Shown piece by piece: positions 25,862-40,800 of a DNA stretch of 64,000 nt. Position 1 is the first letter of the stretch. The number at the start of each line of letters is the position of its first letter. Origin of the DNA: Chloranthus sessilifolius (taxonomy: Eukaryota > Streptophyta > Magnoliopsida > Chloranthales > Chloranthaceae); NCBI GenBank assembly GCA_021018995.1, contig CM037589.1, positions 62,716,568 through 62,780,567 on the forward strand, written 5' to 3'. Under the pieces are notes generated by a model. It did no database searches. It saw nothing but the letters and a program-made list of their open reading frames with translations, and had not been told where the DNA came from. Made by a program: the position numbers and the translations under genes.

Positions 25862-28800
25862 CCTGGTTAGGATATTAGAACTAAAGTGTGTATTTTCATA
25901 ATTATCTATTTAAGCTTGCTTATCTCAACCCTTCACAAGATGAGAATTATTGATAGGTATGGGTCTTGGGGAGTCTGCTTCACCTATGGCACATGGTTTG
26001 GAATAAAGGGACTAGTAGCTGGTGGAAAAACCTACCAAAGTAGTCCCAACATCCGAAAAGCTTGTGACTTTTTGCTGTCAAAGCAGTTGGCATCTGGGGG
26101 TTGGGGAGAGAGCTATCTATCGAGTACAAAAAAGGTAAATCTATTTCTGCCTTAATGGTCTTTCTCTCTAATTGTTAATGCACAAGAAAAAATTAAGATG
26201 GAGGCTATTATTTATTTGGTAATTCCTCAACAAACTGCACAAAATAAATGATATCTTAAGGCAGGGTTGCTCAAAGAATATGTTGCTCTCTAAATATTAC
26301 CCTTATTCCAAACATGCAATTTCTATTATTGATTGTATTAAGAATTGAACATAAAATGTCATGTCATGAGATACAAGCATCTAACTAATGTACTGACATG
26401 ATCATCTACCCCTGAACATCCATCAGTATACATATATTTTTATTTGAATAGCTAGTCCAACTGCGTGGGATCAAGGTATCAAACTCGGTATTACTATTGG
26501 ACATCAGTCCATCGTTCACCGATACGTATCGACCAATTTTTATTTTTAGTTTTTTGAAAAAAATTAGAAAAAGAGTGATTGTATCTGTCAGTATCAGCCG
26601 ATACTGACCCGTATCGATCTGATACCAATACCACCCCAATACTTGTATCAGGGTACATCGTTCACCGATACCTACCAAGTTTTGATACCATGCGTGGGAT
26701 GCATTGTTTGATGCACAGTATTATAACAAGCTATTGGAAACAGATACGCAGAAATCACCAGTTGCATACAAATTAAACCTGACAAAATAAAATGAATATG
26801 TTCTCATTTTATTCATTAAATTTTTTAACCTATTCTATTTGCTATTGTATATTTGTTTGTAGTAGTACAATGTGGGGGATCTTTTTGGTAAACTTTTCTT
26901 CAATGCAGTTACCTTTAGGAAAGCATTTAAAAAAAGTTGAAGTAAAAGCAGTGGTCCAACATAATTAAGCTTTAATCATCAGTTTGAAGAGGTGAAGGAT
27001 ATGCTTCACTAAAATAAAATTTACAAGTCTCCTCGAGGTCGCAGTTTCAAGCCCAGCTTACCCATAAATTTGTTTTTACGTCATATTAACCACTGAATCA
27101 GATTGAGTGCTACCTAATACTAAAAGCATCAGAAATAAAATATGAGTACAAAAAGAAAAATTGGAATGTACATTGTTTATATGTAGGAATAGGGAAGGAA
27201 TATCTAAGTCAAAACATAACTCTAATAAATAAATTTATTTGTGAGTCAACCTCCATAGTATTCAGACGTGCATTAATCGCACCAAATTCTTCTTGCATAC
27301 CTTTAAGGGCATTGAGTATCTCACTCAAATCCATGGTGATCACAGATTCCTATTAGGGTTCTAATATGGAATGCAATATGGACTCACAAAAGAAAAATAA
27401 TGCAATAAAATAAATATGACAAGCAAAGATGCCCTAACCTAGAAAACCTAGGTTTCTGATACCAAAACTGACGCGGGACGGGAACTCTAAAATGCGTGAA
27501 TAATGATTTTATGAAGATTTGTCGAAATTAAATAAAATTAAATCAAGCTTAATCTCAAAATTAATTGAATACCTTAGGGTCTTAGATATCCAATAGGCAA
27601 ATCACTCTAGATCCGAGGAGGGTCCAGTTCGATGCGCAAGTCCCTTTAGATTCAAGGCAGGATCGGGCCTAGAGGTAGAACTCTAGCTTTTCCAGGCTTG
27701 GGCGTTCGTATTCGATCCAATGTAGATTCATAGTTTCGAACTAGGGTTATAGAATTGGTTTATGGTTTTGCAATAGTCTTATGGTTTGGGATCGATTTAT
27801 GGTTTTATAATAGGCTTATGGTTTTGAATACGAAACAAGTTGATCACGGTTTAAAGCAAAACAGAGATTGATAGATAACAGAGATATTAAAAGATCAAAA
27901 GAAAATAGATATCAAAAGATAACGGTTGGGAATCGCTCCCTTGGCCTCACACTAAACCCATCTCAGGAAGAAGAATATTCAAGCAATAATGCATTCAAAA
28001 TATTCAATAATCTAATTAGAATATGTTTACAAGCCTCCTTATATAGGCAACCACTTAATAATTCGAAATAAAGAGTCCTAATAATAATAAAAGACTGAAA
28101 AAGGCAATTTCCGCAGAGAAACGTAAAAATCTCCGTCGCCCACGGACGTCCGTCACCTACGAACAGTGAGGGTGTCAAATCACGAACGCCCATCACTGTT
28201 CACGGAAGTCCGTTACTAATCACAGACGTCTATCACTATTCATTGTTCACCGTTCAATGACGGTTTTGTGTCTTTGTGCCTCATTTTCTCCCCTGAAGCT
28301 GCACTCAGGCTTCCTTTTTGTTTCTTCCGACGTCGGTAGAAGCGATGCGGTCCAAAACCGATGTCCATATACTCGGCGTCCTCGTCACCGATACTTTCAT
28401 TTTTATTTTTTATTATTTTTATTATTCTTTTATTAAAAAATCCAGTATCTGCTATATCGGATGATATGTATCAATCCAATCTTTGGACTGATACCCGATA
28501 CTGATACCAAGTTTGTACCTTGAATAAATGGTCATGTGATTCATTGTCTAATAATTTTTTGAATAACTACTGATGGATAAGTGGTCCCTTTTCTCACCAC
28601 GACTTATATAACTCCCTCAATTTTATTATGAACAGTGAAATTTATTAGCTTAAGTCAGTGTTAGAATAACGACCAAATCAAGGTGCTTACAATCACAACA
28701 AAAGAGTATAAGAATGAACAGAACAACACACCTCACAATCAAATTGCACAAGAGTTGAAATCCCAACTTGTATTTACAGTTGAATATAGAATTGGGTTCA

Positions 28801-31800
28801 CTAAGTACACGTAAGAAAGTCAACTGAGACAGTTTACAAAGTCCAACTAATCTTGGATATTAGTTGTGATAGTGAGAAAAGATCAACAATTATTTTTATA
28901 GCTACTCCTAATTTAAATGTATATTATGCTATAAATCTTCTGTTGTAACGACCGAGACTTTCATGCATTAATAGACCGTAATTGTTTTGCATAGATTTGT
29001 GATTGTGATTAGTTAAATTGATTTGATGTACTTCATTAGTTATTATGCATGAATATGATGTTTAATTTATTTAATAATGACCCATGATAATTAATTAATG
29101 TAATTGATAGACCTTATAAGCCTATAAATAGATGTTAGTAAATTTTGGTAAGCCATTAGTAATAGTTAAGGGACCTTTAAAATATGTTAGTAAATTAGTT
29201 ATAGGTCCATTAACTAATTAAAGACCCATTAACTAATTAAAGACTCAATAACTAATTAAAGACCCAAGATAAGGCCATTGGGCCTTCACTTAAGACCAAG
29301 AGGGAGTTAGAGATAGAGGAGTGGGACGTGGAGCCCATTATAAAAAAAGGACGTGGGTTATTTCCCTCGCACCTTAAGAAGAAGAAAAAAAAGGAAGAGA
29401 AAGAGAATGAGGAAGGGAAAAAGATTGAAAATAGAAGAGATTGAAGTAAATTTTATATTTGTTAATATCCAGAATCAAGATCAAGATCTTTTTCTTTGTT
29501 TCTTAAATTATACAAAATTTGATAAATCTTCAACATCCTCAATAATCTTCTCAAAACTTTAAGATGCCTTTAAGAAGGCCCTTTTACAAATCTCAAGGTT
29601 TGCAACTTTATCTTTAAGACTTTTTTAAAATAAGGCTTTTTCAATAGCCTTTCAAGATTTTCTTTTCAAGATAGGATAGAGAAGCATCAATAATTTCAAT
29701 ACCCTTGAAGAAGACTTTTGAAAAGGCTTTTTCAAAAATTTCTTTTATGAATTAAGATTTAAGGATTTTTTAAAGAATCTTTTTTAAGGCTTTTTTTTTT
29801 TTTTTAAAGAATCTTTATTTTAAGGCTTTCTTTAAGATTTTTTTTTTGAACACTTTTTTTTTAAAGAATCTTTTTTAAGGTTATTTTTTAAATACCTCTT
29901 TTTTACCAAAGCTTTTCAAGAGGATTATTGAGTAGGCATTTTCAAGATTTATTAAGGTTCTTCAAGAAATAGAGAACACAAATCAAGAAAAACAAGAAAA
30001 TCAAGAAACCATAAGGTATGAAAAATCATAGGATTTTTATCGCTACGAGTAGGTATAACATTAGGATGAGGTTAATTCCTTTTCAAATATTGAAAAAGCA
30101 TGTTTATTTTATTTTATCACCATATGTCTTAATGATTAATTATAGAATCACATGATTTATACCATTGTTCCTTAGCAATTTCACATGTTATTTACTATGC
30201 TTATGTCATGTTACTCTCATATGAAAGTTATGTTAATGTTCATATCACTTAGTTGATTCCGACACATGTGAATTTAATAAATTTGAGACTGATAATTGTG
30301 ACGTACTCAATTTCACACTCTGGATCAATGCGCTCACTTGGAGACATCACACTATATCACATCTCCATGATCTTATATAAATCAATTATTCCATAAAGAT
30401 CCGCATATAAACGCAACGGAAAAATAACAATTAAAAGTGCACGCATAAATTTTTTTTTTTATATCATCATAAGAACAATACTAAATTATGAGATAACAAC
30501 CTATTATACCATATTGTATGCTTACTCCTTAAATTAAATAAAACTGAAATCAAGTATAATCCATCATTAACATAAACTTGTTCATAAAAATAATCTGAAA
30601 TAAACATCTTAAGATCCTTCCAAATGCATGAAGAAAAACCTATAAACTAAACTTCAAATCCTTCTTCGCTCAAATCTGGATTTTCATCAATCATTGACGC
30701 ATCTACTTTATCCTTTCCATGTATAGTTGTACTCCCTGGAATCCCAAAAAATAGGTCAGTTTGCCAAGTAAACTGGTATGGACCAGACATGATGAGGCTA
30801 ATAGAAAAGGTCCATAACTCAAATCATCTCATAAAATCAAACAATAACAGAAATATAACATGTGACATAAAGAATAAGTAAAACAATAGAATGAAACTGA
30901 AACATAGCATTAAATTTAAATAAACATTATGACTTGGGTCTCTACCCTAATTTCATGTGTGGCTATTTTTAATTGTGCATTTAATGCTTATGAATCAACA
31001 TACATAATGGACATGGTTATCTCTTTCTTAATCATTATCCTAATCTTCTCTGATCCTTCGATTAGTATCTACGTTAACCTTCACATAACTTCTCTTCAGT
31101 TAAGTAGTAAGCTTAAAATTAAAGACCTTTTCCATCTCTTCAGTCTTATCATTAATGCATGGATGCATAACTTTTATTACTTGTCATTTTTATTCATGCT
31201 AATTCCTCTAACATAAGCCCATAAGAATTCTATCACAATCATAGAAATATTTTGTTTTCATGTGTCATGTCGTAACGTATCTTTTCACTTTTATGAATGT
31301 CATGAATGTACATGCATAGAAAAACTGGAAATCAATCGATCATGCAATAGCTTTTTCACTTGTTTAGGCTTAACACATCATAAATATGTAATCTCTATCG
31401 ATTTCTACTTGTTTCATGTTTTGTAAATCAAACATCCTAGCTTGCATGGATTCTAAGCAATAAAATAATGATGAACATAAATAAACATTTAAGCATGATT
31501 AAACATAAACAATATTTGAATAGAAATTTATTGCTTGCATCCTAGACAAATTTTGAAATTCCTTACAAATTCTGGATTTTGGACAAATTCTGGATTTTGG
31601 ACAGATTCTGGATTCCAAACAGATTCTGGATTCTGAACTGATTCTGGATTCTAAACTGATTTTGGATTCTAGACCTATTCTGGATTCTGAACAAATTCTG
31701 GATTCTGCACAGAATTTCGTGATCAATCACGAAACCTCGTGTATCATCGAAACCCCGCGATTAAGCATAAAAATTTAACAATCTAATATGGAGAATGTTC

Positions 31801-34800
31801 ATTAAATGAAATAAACCCTAATTCCTATTTTATTTTTGTATTATCTACGTTTCCGATTAATCTCAACATGATTTCTCCATACCTCTAGTCTTCGCGTAAA
31901 AATTGACGTAATTCCTCTCCTTGATTCAATCCAAAGCTCTAATCCGAAATTCGATTGCGTCGTAATCTCCTCTCATGTTCTTCTTGAGCCTTCAAACCGA
32001 AAACTCTAGGGTTCCTCTTCTAATTCTCCTTCTCTAGAATTTTCTCTCTCTCTCTCTCTCTCTAAGGTTATTAGGTAATAAGAGTTGCATAAAATTCTAT
32101 AATTTAATCTCTATATTTATAATACTTTATGATTTCCTATTTTATTTTAAATTCTACTTAGAATGCTTTAAGGTTTCCTATTTAATATCTAACTCTATTT
32201 AGAATACTTTAAAGTTTCCTATTTAATGTTTTAAGGTTTCCTATTTAATATCAAATTCTATTTAGAGTACTTTAAAGTTTCCTATTTAAGGTCTAACTCT
32301 ATTTAAAATTTCCTACATGGGTCTTAAGTGATTCTATGAGCCTTTAATTACTTAATGGGCTTTTAATTAGTTATTGAGTCTTTAATTACTTAATGGGTCT
32401 TTAGTTAATTTACTAACACATTTTAAAAGTCCATTAAACATTAATAAACGCTCCCTAATTATTACCAACACATATTTAAGGGCTTTTAGGGTATGTTAAT
32501 TAGATTAATTAATTATCATGAGTCATTATAAAATAAAGTACGCATTACATTCATGTGTAACAATTAATCACATCCATCAAATTAATCAAACTACTCATAA
32601 TTACAAATCTAGCAAATAATTAAGGGCTAAATAACGAAAAATCTCAGTCGTTACAATAATAGACCGTGCTATGGACTTATAAAGTGAAATATTGCATGAC
32701 GTTTTTACCAAGATTTTTGCATCATATTTATTGTACTTCTCATAAGCATATGAAAGTGGTAAGATTCACGATTCCCACAAGACTAAACCATTATATCATT
32801 AATGAATTAGACATTATGAATGTTAAAAGTAAATTTGCATCTACTATTTTAAAGTGAATGATATGATACGATGAAAAGCATGACTTAATGAATATGTAAA
32901 ACATAAGAGCATTAGTAAATATGATAAGAGATTACCATTCCATTTCGTAACCAACTTGGATCTAATGGGCAAGTAATCTAAGATATGAGATGGTGATTAT
33001 GTGTGTCTAAGAAGAGAAAACCATGTAAAAGCCTTGTACCCAATTGATGTATGATGTGAAGATTGGGACGACGGACCAAAGATGAAGAATGATTATGATG
33101 AATGAGATTCATATTGCATTGCATTTAACATTAATAAAGAAAATTACCACACGAAAAATTAGGAAGAGACATGAACAAGTCACATGTTATGTATCAATGC
33201 TTATTCTTAGTTATTGTTTTGTATTACTCATATACATGTCATGATCTCATTGCTTTTGTTTCACATTGTTTATCATTGCACTATTTACCATCATGTGTTT
33301 GTATAAGGCTTGCATACGGTTTTCTTGTATTAGCAATCCTATGACTAGCCCATAAGGAGTTCTTTTAGACTCACTTCTTCATTGTTTACAATGGGATGAC
33401 CAGGAGATGAGTTGATCACATGATACAAGGATACTGATGTAGAGAGCCATGAACCAAATCAGAATTTGAACGAAGATGGTTTCGAGCATTAAGAGTTTAT
33501 TTTTCTAAGAGTTAGACCTTTATTTTAGATTTTAATTGGAGCATTATTTGAGATTGTTGAGACTTTTTTAGTTGAGTTAGTTTAGATTATTGATTATATT
33601 ATTTATGAGTAGTTAATTGATTAATTTTAATTTAATTCAATTTTTTTAATAGCTCATATTGCTTATGAATGAATGACAATTTATTTTATTGTTTACATTC
33701 CATTGTGCTATAGTTCGGATCATTTTTTAACTATTATATTTAATCTTTTGTCGCTAGTTATGTATGTTACGTAGTGCGGTGTCTCCAAATAAGCACATAG
33801 TTCCGGTGTGTGACTTTGGGGACATCACATCCATATATTGCTTATTTTTTTATAATATTTTTTTGTAGTATATCCTTCGAATGGATCTACATTTCCACAA
33901 AATCTCTTTCAAATTGGAGCATGGCAAATGAAATTACTTATGTTCTTCTTTTAATATTGCTCATTTCTCATACGCTAACGCTTTTGGCATTTTAAACATA
34001 TTTTAACAGGTATATACAAATCTAGAGGCAAACCAATCGCATTTAGTAAACACAGGATGGGCTATGTTGGCTCTTATCGCTGCTGGACAGGTTTGAGGAC
34101 TACATAATATATTTTGTGCAAATAGATGGGATAAGCATATGATGATATATTTTCTGCTATATTAACTATTATGCTAATTGAAAAAAGTTTACCTACCTCT
34201 GCATTATTAATTATCTCATTTTGAATCTTCTCTACTAAATCGATGTACTACTATATACTTTTCAAGTAATGTATGTTTACATATAACGTTGCATATGCTT
34301 AGGCATATAGTGATGCAGGACAAGGACCCTAAACTACGTGAATGCCATGATTTAATTAATTGCCGAAATTAAACTAAATAATTAAACAATAAACCATGAG
34401 ATTAATGCGAATACCTTAGGGTTTCGTAGTTTTCCATTGGAAGATCGCGCTTGATTCGAGTAGGGTCCGGTCCATGCACTAGATCCATTAGATTCGCGGT
34501 GTAGATCGGTTATAGAGGTAGAACTTCAGCGTTCTAGAATAGGGCACCGCTCGTGTGTCAATGATGGAATCACGAGTCCTCTAAGGGGTTCTGATTCGAT
34601 TGGTTTAATGGCATGAATGAAATCCGGGCTTGAATCGGATCGATTCGGGGATTTAGATGGGATCTAGGATTTATAAACTTCAGGGTATTTAAAGGTTGGA
34701 TGGCTGGGTTCATGATTTATGAGATGGATTTGAATCAATGGTTCCGATGGAGGCTAGGTTTATGATTTTGGGGATTTTGAGAAAAAAGGTACCGACTGGA

Positions 34801-37800
34801 TTTATGTCTATGAGATCAAAATAAAGAAGAGAAAGAAAATAAAAATTGAAGAAATAGGTAGAAGATAGACTTTGGGCTTCACACCCTTGGCTTCACACCA
34901 AACCCTTCTCGAGAAGCGAAGAAGAATCACTCTTTAAAAAAAGAATCACTTTTCAACAATGGCTCATCTCAAGCACACAAGTAATAGCTTTCATTCATAA
35001 TCAATCATTATCATTATAATGTTTATTTAGAGACCTTATATAGGAAGCCCCATAAAAGAAAATAAAACTCTAAAACAAACTAAACAAAACGTAAATTCGA
35101 ATTTTGGACATAGCACAGTGACGCGGGACAACGACCCTAAAATGTGTGAATATGATTTTAATGCAGATTTTGCCGAAATTAAATAAATTAACTCAAGTTT
35201 AATCGCAAAATTATCTTTAATACCTTAGGGTTTTGAGAATTGTGATGGGTAGATCACACGAAATCCGGATAGGGTCCAGTCCGATGCGCAAGTACGTTTA
35301 GAGTTGAGGCGAGATCGGCCTAGAGATAGGACTCTAGCTTTTCCAGGCTTAGGCGCTCGTCTTCAGTCTGATGTAGTTTCATTGATTCTAAATAGGGTGG
35401 GGAAAAGGATTTACGGTTTGTAAAAGGCTTATAGTTTTCGGATTGGTTTACGGTTTGGAAAAGGGTATTGGCTTTGTTTGATCTATGGATTCAAAAGGTT
35501 TAGGTTTTGGGATCGAAAGGAAACAATTAGACTATGGTGTAGGGGAAGCAAACACAGATTGAGAGATAACAAATATAATAGATCACAACAAATTAAAGAC
35601 AAAGATAAAAAAAGATATATGGGAATCACTCCCTTGGTCTCACACCAAACCCATCTCAGGCAGAGAATACTCAAGCATAAAAACATTCAAATATTCAATC
35701 AACTAATTACATTGTTAAGCTTAAGGACCTTATATAGGAGGTCTTACAATAAAAGAAAACCCTAAAACGAATATTAAATAAAAGCCAAATAAACCCCTAA
35801 ACTAAAGTTCGAAATTAGAAGTTTAAAACAACTAAAACACTTCTGCGCAATTTCGATCGATCGAAATACATTTATATTAAAATATCGCTGTCGACATTCG
35901 ATCAATCGAATTTAAATTTCGATCGATCAAAATATCACTCAAGAACTTAGTATTTTTGTCGACCTAATTCGATCGATCGAATTTGCTAGGGGACTCGAAA
36001 TGTGGAACTCCTCGCAACGAACCCAAACAATCTCGATATCTAGTAATGCGTGAATATCATCTCGATCGATTATATCGAAGCGCACACTGTAAACCGCTCC
36101 TCGACGTACCAAATAACCCGGCTCACCAACTCACTCTACCAAATAATTTTGAAGCTTCTCATCAACTCTCCCGGGCCCGAAAGTCTTCATCACCGATGAA
36201 ATATGATTACGATATCGGTCGGAAATATCGCAACTTAAGCGACGAACTTTCTCATGATTGGCCCATCCATGCACTCTCGATAGTTGACTCATCAACCCTC
36301 CGCATCTCATAAATAAGAAACTCTTTGTCGCAGGTGAATGCCACAATACTATCTAAAATTCTCTCAATTACCTCATTTCTCTGCCTGCTTGGGGAGGGAA
36401 GGTATTGGCTGCAAAGTTGGGATGGGGTTGTAAATATGGGTTGTTTGGAACGGGATACAAAGAGGTGGGGTTGAGCTCAAAGATGGAACTAGGTCCTCCA
36501 CATTGAACATTGAACTAATCCTTGTATCTGGAGGAAGCTGAAGAATGTACGCATTAGGACCACTCCTTGCCACAATTCCAAAAGGTCCAGCGCCGTGGGC
36601 CTGGAGCTCCCTTACGACTCCCGATGGGAATCGTTTAGGTCCAATCCGAACCATTGCGTGATCATTCAATTGAAATTTCATAAAAGCCTTAGGTAACTGC
36701 ATCGATATTTTGAGAGTTTCATTGCATAAATTAATTTTAAGCTTAATTTCAGCATGCAATGCAAAATGAGACTCAAAAGTTGACTTACAATAAGACTCAG
36801 AATGTATAGCGGTATGCAAATCGAGACTATGATGTGTACTTGTATCTATGGACTCGATACTCTGATGTGCATGCGACGCTAACGACCCACATGTAACCGG
36901 CTTAGGTACAACCGACTCTGTGGGCACTATCGGCTCATGTGTGATCGAATCAAAGGACACCAATGGCTCATGTAAGCTTGGTTCAACCAACTTCAAAGAT
37001 TCAAGTGCACACGATTCTACCACCGATAAGGACTCATGCACAATTGGCTCTACGGACACTAACAAATCGTGCGTAGGTGACTCGGTCGAATCGTGCGTGG
37101 GTGACTCAGTTGACTCATGTGTGGGCGACCAAACATCACTATTCACAAGGGAAATAGGGGTCTCTTTAACGCAAACTAGACTCTCATCAGCTTCTTCCAT
37201 CTCCTCTTCACTCATCACGGTTCTATGGTCATACACTTCCTCTTCTACTTTCATATTTTCCGGCTCCTTAGAGCTTTCACTTTTAGCCATTAAATTCGGA
37301 GTGGGAAGTTTTATGGAGCATTGGTAAGCAATGTGTCCAAATCTTTGACACTTAAGACAATCAGGACACTTGTTTGTCTTGGTTCTCAAACTCCGTAGAA
37401 GGTGATGGTGTGTCAAAGGAACATACTTTTCAATAAGTATCACCTTCATATTCTCCCATGTGGAGATGGGTTTAATCCTACGAAAATTGATACTTAGTTC
37501 TATATGAATCCAAATTTTTTTGGTATTACCCGTAAACTTTGTGGTTATTAGCCTAATTTTGTACTCATCTGGTACGCCATACCAATCAAAGCACTCCTCT
37601 ACACTAGACAACCACGCCACGAAGGTTCTAGGGTCCATCGTACCCTCAAAATCTGAGACCTCATTCCGAATAGAGTTTAGAAACTTCTCGGCAGGGTCGT
37701 ACTCTGGTTCCTGATGACGAGGATAACCCTGAACTCTAATCTCATCACGACTTTTGGGGCTTTGCCAAGAATGTGGAGTGTAGTGGTTCCCTCATTTGGC

Positions 37801-40800
37801 TAGCATCCTTTCATGATGGGTAACGAATTCATGGTGACGTGTAAATGACTCATATGTGATTCTTGATACAAACAAAACCTAGACACAATTCTATGGACCA
37901 CACAACAGTTGGGAAATTTTAACAAATACATGACATGCACACAAATGAAGACACAAATGACATGACATCAAAGACATCGAAATGACATACATATGTGAAC
38001 TAACAATGAATGAGGACTTTTATCAAACATTAGATGTGCACAAATAAAAACTGAAATAAGATACAATGAAAATTAAAATGCAATGGAATTAAATGTCACA
38101 CAAATATGCCCTAACCTAGAACTTAGGCTTTGATACCAAAATTGAAGCGGGACAAGGACTCTAAACAACGTGATTGCCATTATTTAATTAATTGCCAAAA
38201 TTAAACTAAGTTAATTAAGCAATAAACCATGAGATCAATGAGAATACCTTAGGGTTTCGTAGTTTTCCATTGGAAGATCGCGCTTAATTTGAGTAGGGTC
38301 CGGTCCATGCGCTAGATCCATTAGATTCGCGGTGTAAATCGGTTCTAGAGGTAAAACTCTAGCTTTCCAGATTAGGGCGCCGCTCGTGGGTCAATGACGG
38401 AATCACGAGTCTTGTAAGGGGTTATGATTTGATTGGTTTAATGGCGTGGATGAAATCCGGGCTTGAATCAGATCGATTCGGAGATTTAGATGGGATCTAG
38501 GATTTATAAACTTCGGGGTATTTAAAGGTTGGATGGCTGGGTTTAGGATTTATGAGATGGATTTGAATCAATGGTTCCGATGGAGGCTAGGTTTATGGTT
38601 TTGGAGATTTTGGGAAAAAGGTACCGGCTGGATTTATGGCCATGAGATCAAAATAAAGCAGAGAAAGAAAATAAAAATTAAAGAAATAGGTAGAAGATAG
38701 ACTTTGGGCTTCACACCCTTGGCTTCACACCAAACCTTTATCGGGAAGCGAAGAAGAATCACTCTTCAACAATGGCTCATCTCAAGCATATAAGTAATAA
38801 CTTTCATTCATGATCAATCATCATGATTACAATGTTTATTTAGAGACCTTATATAGGAGGCCCCATAAAAGAAAATAAAACCCTAAAACAAACTAAACAA
38901 AACGTAAATTCGAATTTTGGACTTAGCATAGTCAATCGATTGATTAATCATAAATTCAATGGATTGAACTTTCAAATTCAATCGATTGAAATTTTCAAAT
39001 TCAATCAATTGAATTTTCAATTTCAACCCATTGAAATTTTCAATGGATTGAATTTTCAATGGATTGAATTTTCGATTTCATGTCCGTGCAATCACAAATT
39101 CAATTGATTGAAATTTTCAAATTCAATCGATTAATTAATCATTGTGCAATGCTCCAACACACTGATTCAACTCCTTTAAGCCTTTCTAAAGTTGAAAATT
39201 TGTTGCGGCTCAATTCCAATACCCTTGATCTTGACATTCCCCGTTATATAGGTGACTTGGGATAACGACCCTAAAATGCGGAATATGATTTTTATGCAGA
39301 TTTTGCCAAAATTAATGAAATTAAATCAAGTTTAATCGCAAAATTATCTTTGATACCTTTAGGGTTTTGCAGAATTTTGATGGGTAGATCACACGAGATC
39401 CATGTAGGGTCCAGTCCGATGCGTAAGTACTTTAGAGTTGAGGCGAGATCGGCCTAGAGATAGGACTCTAGCTTTTCCAGGCTTAGGCGCTCGTCTTCGA
39501 TGCGATGTAGATTCACGGATTCCAAATTGGGTTGCAAAAGGGATTTATGGTTTGTAAAGGGCTTATGGGTTTAGATCCGTTTATGCTTTTGGAACGGGTG
39601 TTGGCTTTGTGTGGTTTAGGCTTCAAAACAGGTTTAGGGTTTCGAGGATCACAAGGAAGGAATTAGGCTATGGTTTAGAGAAATACGCAGAGATTTAGAT
39701 AGCAAATATAATAAAGAAAGTAACAATGGCTTTTGGGAATCACTCCCTTGGCCTCATACCAAACCCATCTCAGGCAAAAAATATTCAAGTATAAAAACAT
39801 TCAATATTCAATCTACTAATCATATTGTTTAGTTTAAGGACCTTTTATAGGAGGTCTTACAATAAAAGAAAACCTTAAAACGAATATTAAATAAAGACAA
39901 ATAAACCCTTGAAACAAAAGTTCGAAACTCAACTCCTAAAACAACTAAAATAACTCGGCACGATTTCGATCGATCAAAATTGAAAATCGTTCGATCGAAA
40001 TTGAATTTCATTCGATCGAAATTTCGATCGAACGAAACTGAAAATCGTTCGATCGAAATTCTCATATACATAAAATATCGCCATTGACATTTCGATTGAT
40101 CGAATTTTAATTTCGATCAATCGATTTTTCTGTGCTCCTTCAATTTCCAGAATTTCATCTTTCCCTAGCTTTGACTTCCATAACGCTGCTTCTTTTTACG
40201 CCAGTAGAAACGATGCGGTCCGAATCCAATGTCCATGTATGTGGCGTCCCCGTCAATTCCCCTGGATAAAAAATGTTTCATCACAGATGAAACATGCTCG
40301 TGGTTGATGTCTAGCAGGTCGGGGTTTAAACGGCGATCCTCATTCTTGTGGACCCAAGTGTTGTCGGACTCCGGTTTTCCGACCCATTTAACCAAGTATT
40401 TATGGAATCCCCCGTCATGTGTAGAGATGGCATGATCGTTGATCATATCCTCTATCTCATCTGATCTCTGTCTGCTTGGGGAAGGAAGAGGTATAGGTTG
40501 CAAGGTTAGATTGAGGCTGAGACTAGGAGGTGGTTGGAGTGGGTTTTCTGGAGGTGGGGTGAAACCCAAGTAAGGAACCAAGTCCACATTGAATGCGGAA
40601 CTAACCCCCGTACCTGGAGGAAGCTCGAGCACGTATGCATTAGGACCACTCTTAGCCAAAATTCTAAAAGGCCCAGTGCCTCGAGATTGGAGCTTCTTTG
40701 CGGATCCCGATGGGAACCGCTCAGGCCTAACTCGGACCATCACGTATTCACCCACGTTAAATTCTTTAGAATTCCTGTGTGCATTTGCAAATAATTTATA

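Larger units (their letters stand above)
34311..39246 (-). mobile_element. Chromovirus-type LTR element X, non-autonomous, target duplication TATAG
   Basis: TATAG flanks both ends (34306-34310 and 39247-39251). The 5' LTR is 38143-39246 (1,104 bp, ends TGAAGCGGGACA and CCCCGTTA). A primer-binding site TTTGGTATCAAAGCC adjoins it. The internal region keeps only gag joined to the integrase C-terminus. The 3' LTR is odd: 34311-35118 matches the 5' LTR, then 35119-36164 is a different, related LTR. Orientation is antisense to the cyclase. Confidence 0.85.

Noticed and set aside
31499-31726. Minus-strand frame with repeated ESRI(C/S) units
   Set aside because: It is the translation of an imperfect TCTGGATTCT repeat inside the nested solo-LTR-like element. 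There is no start context, domain or conservation to support a protein.
36920-37327. 135-residue plus-strand frame with CVGDSV repeats
   Set aside because: It is the antisense shadow of the repetitive linker in the Gag-integrase fusion frame on the minus strand.
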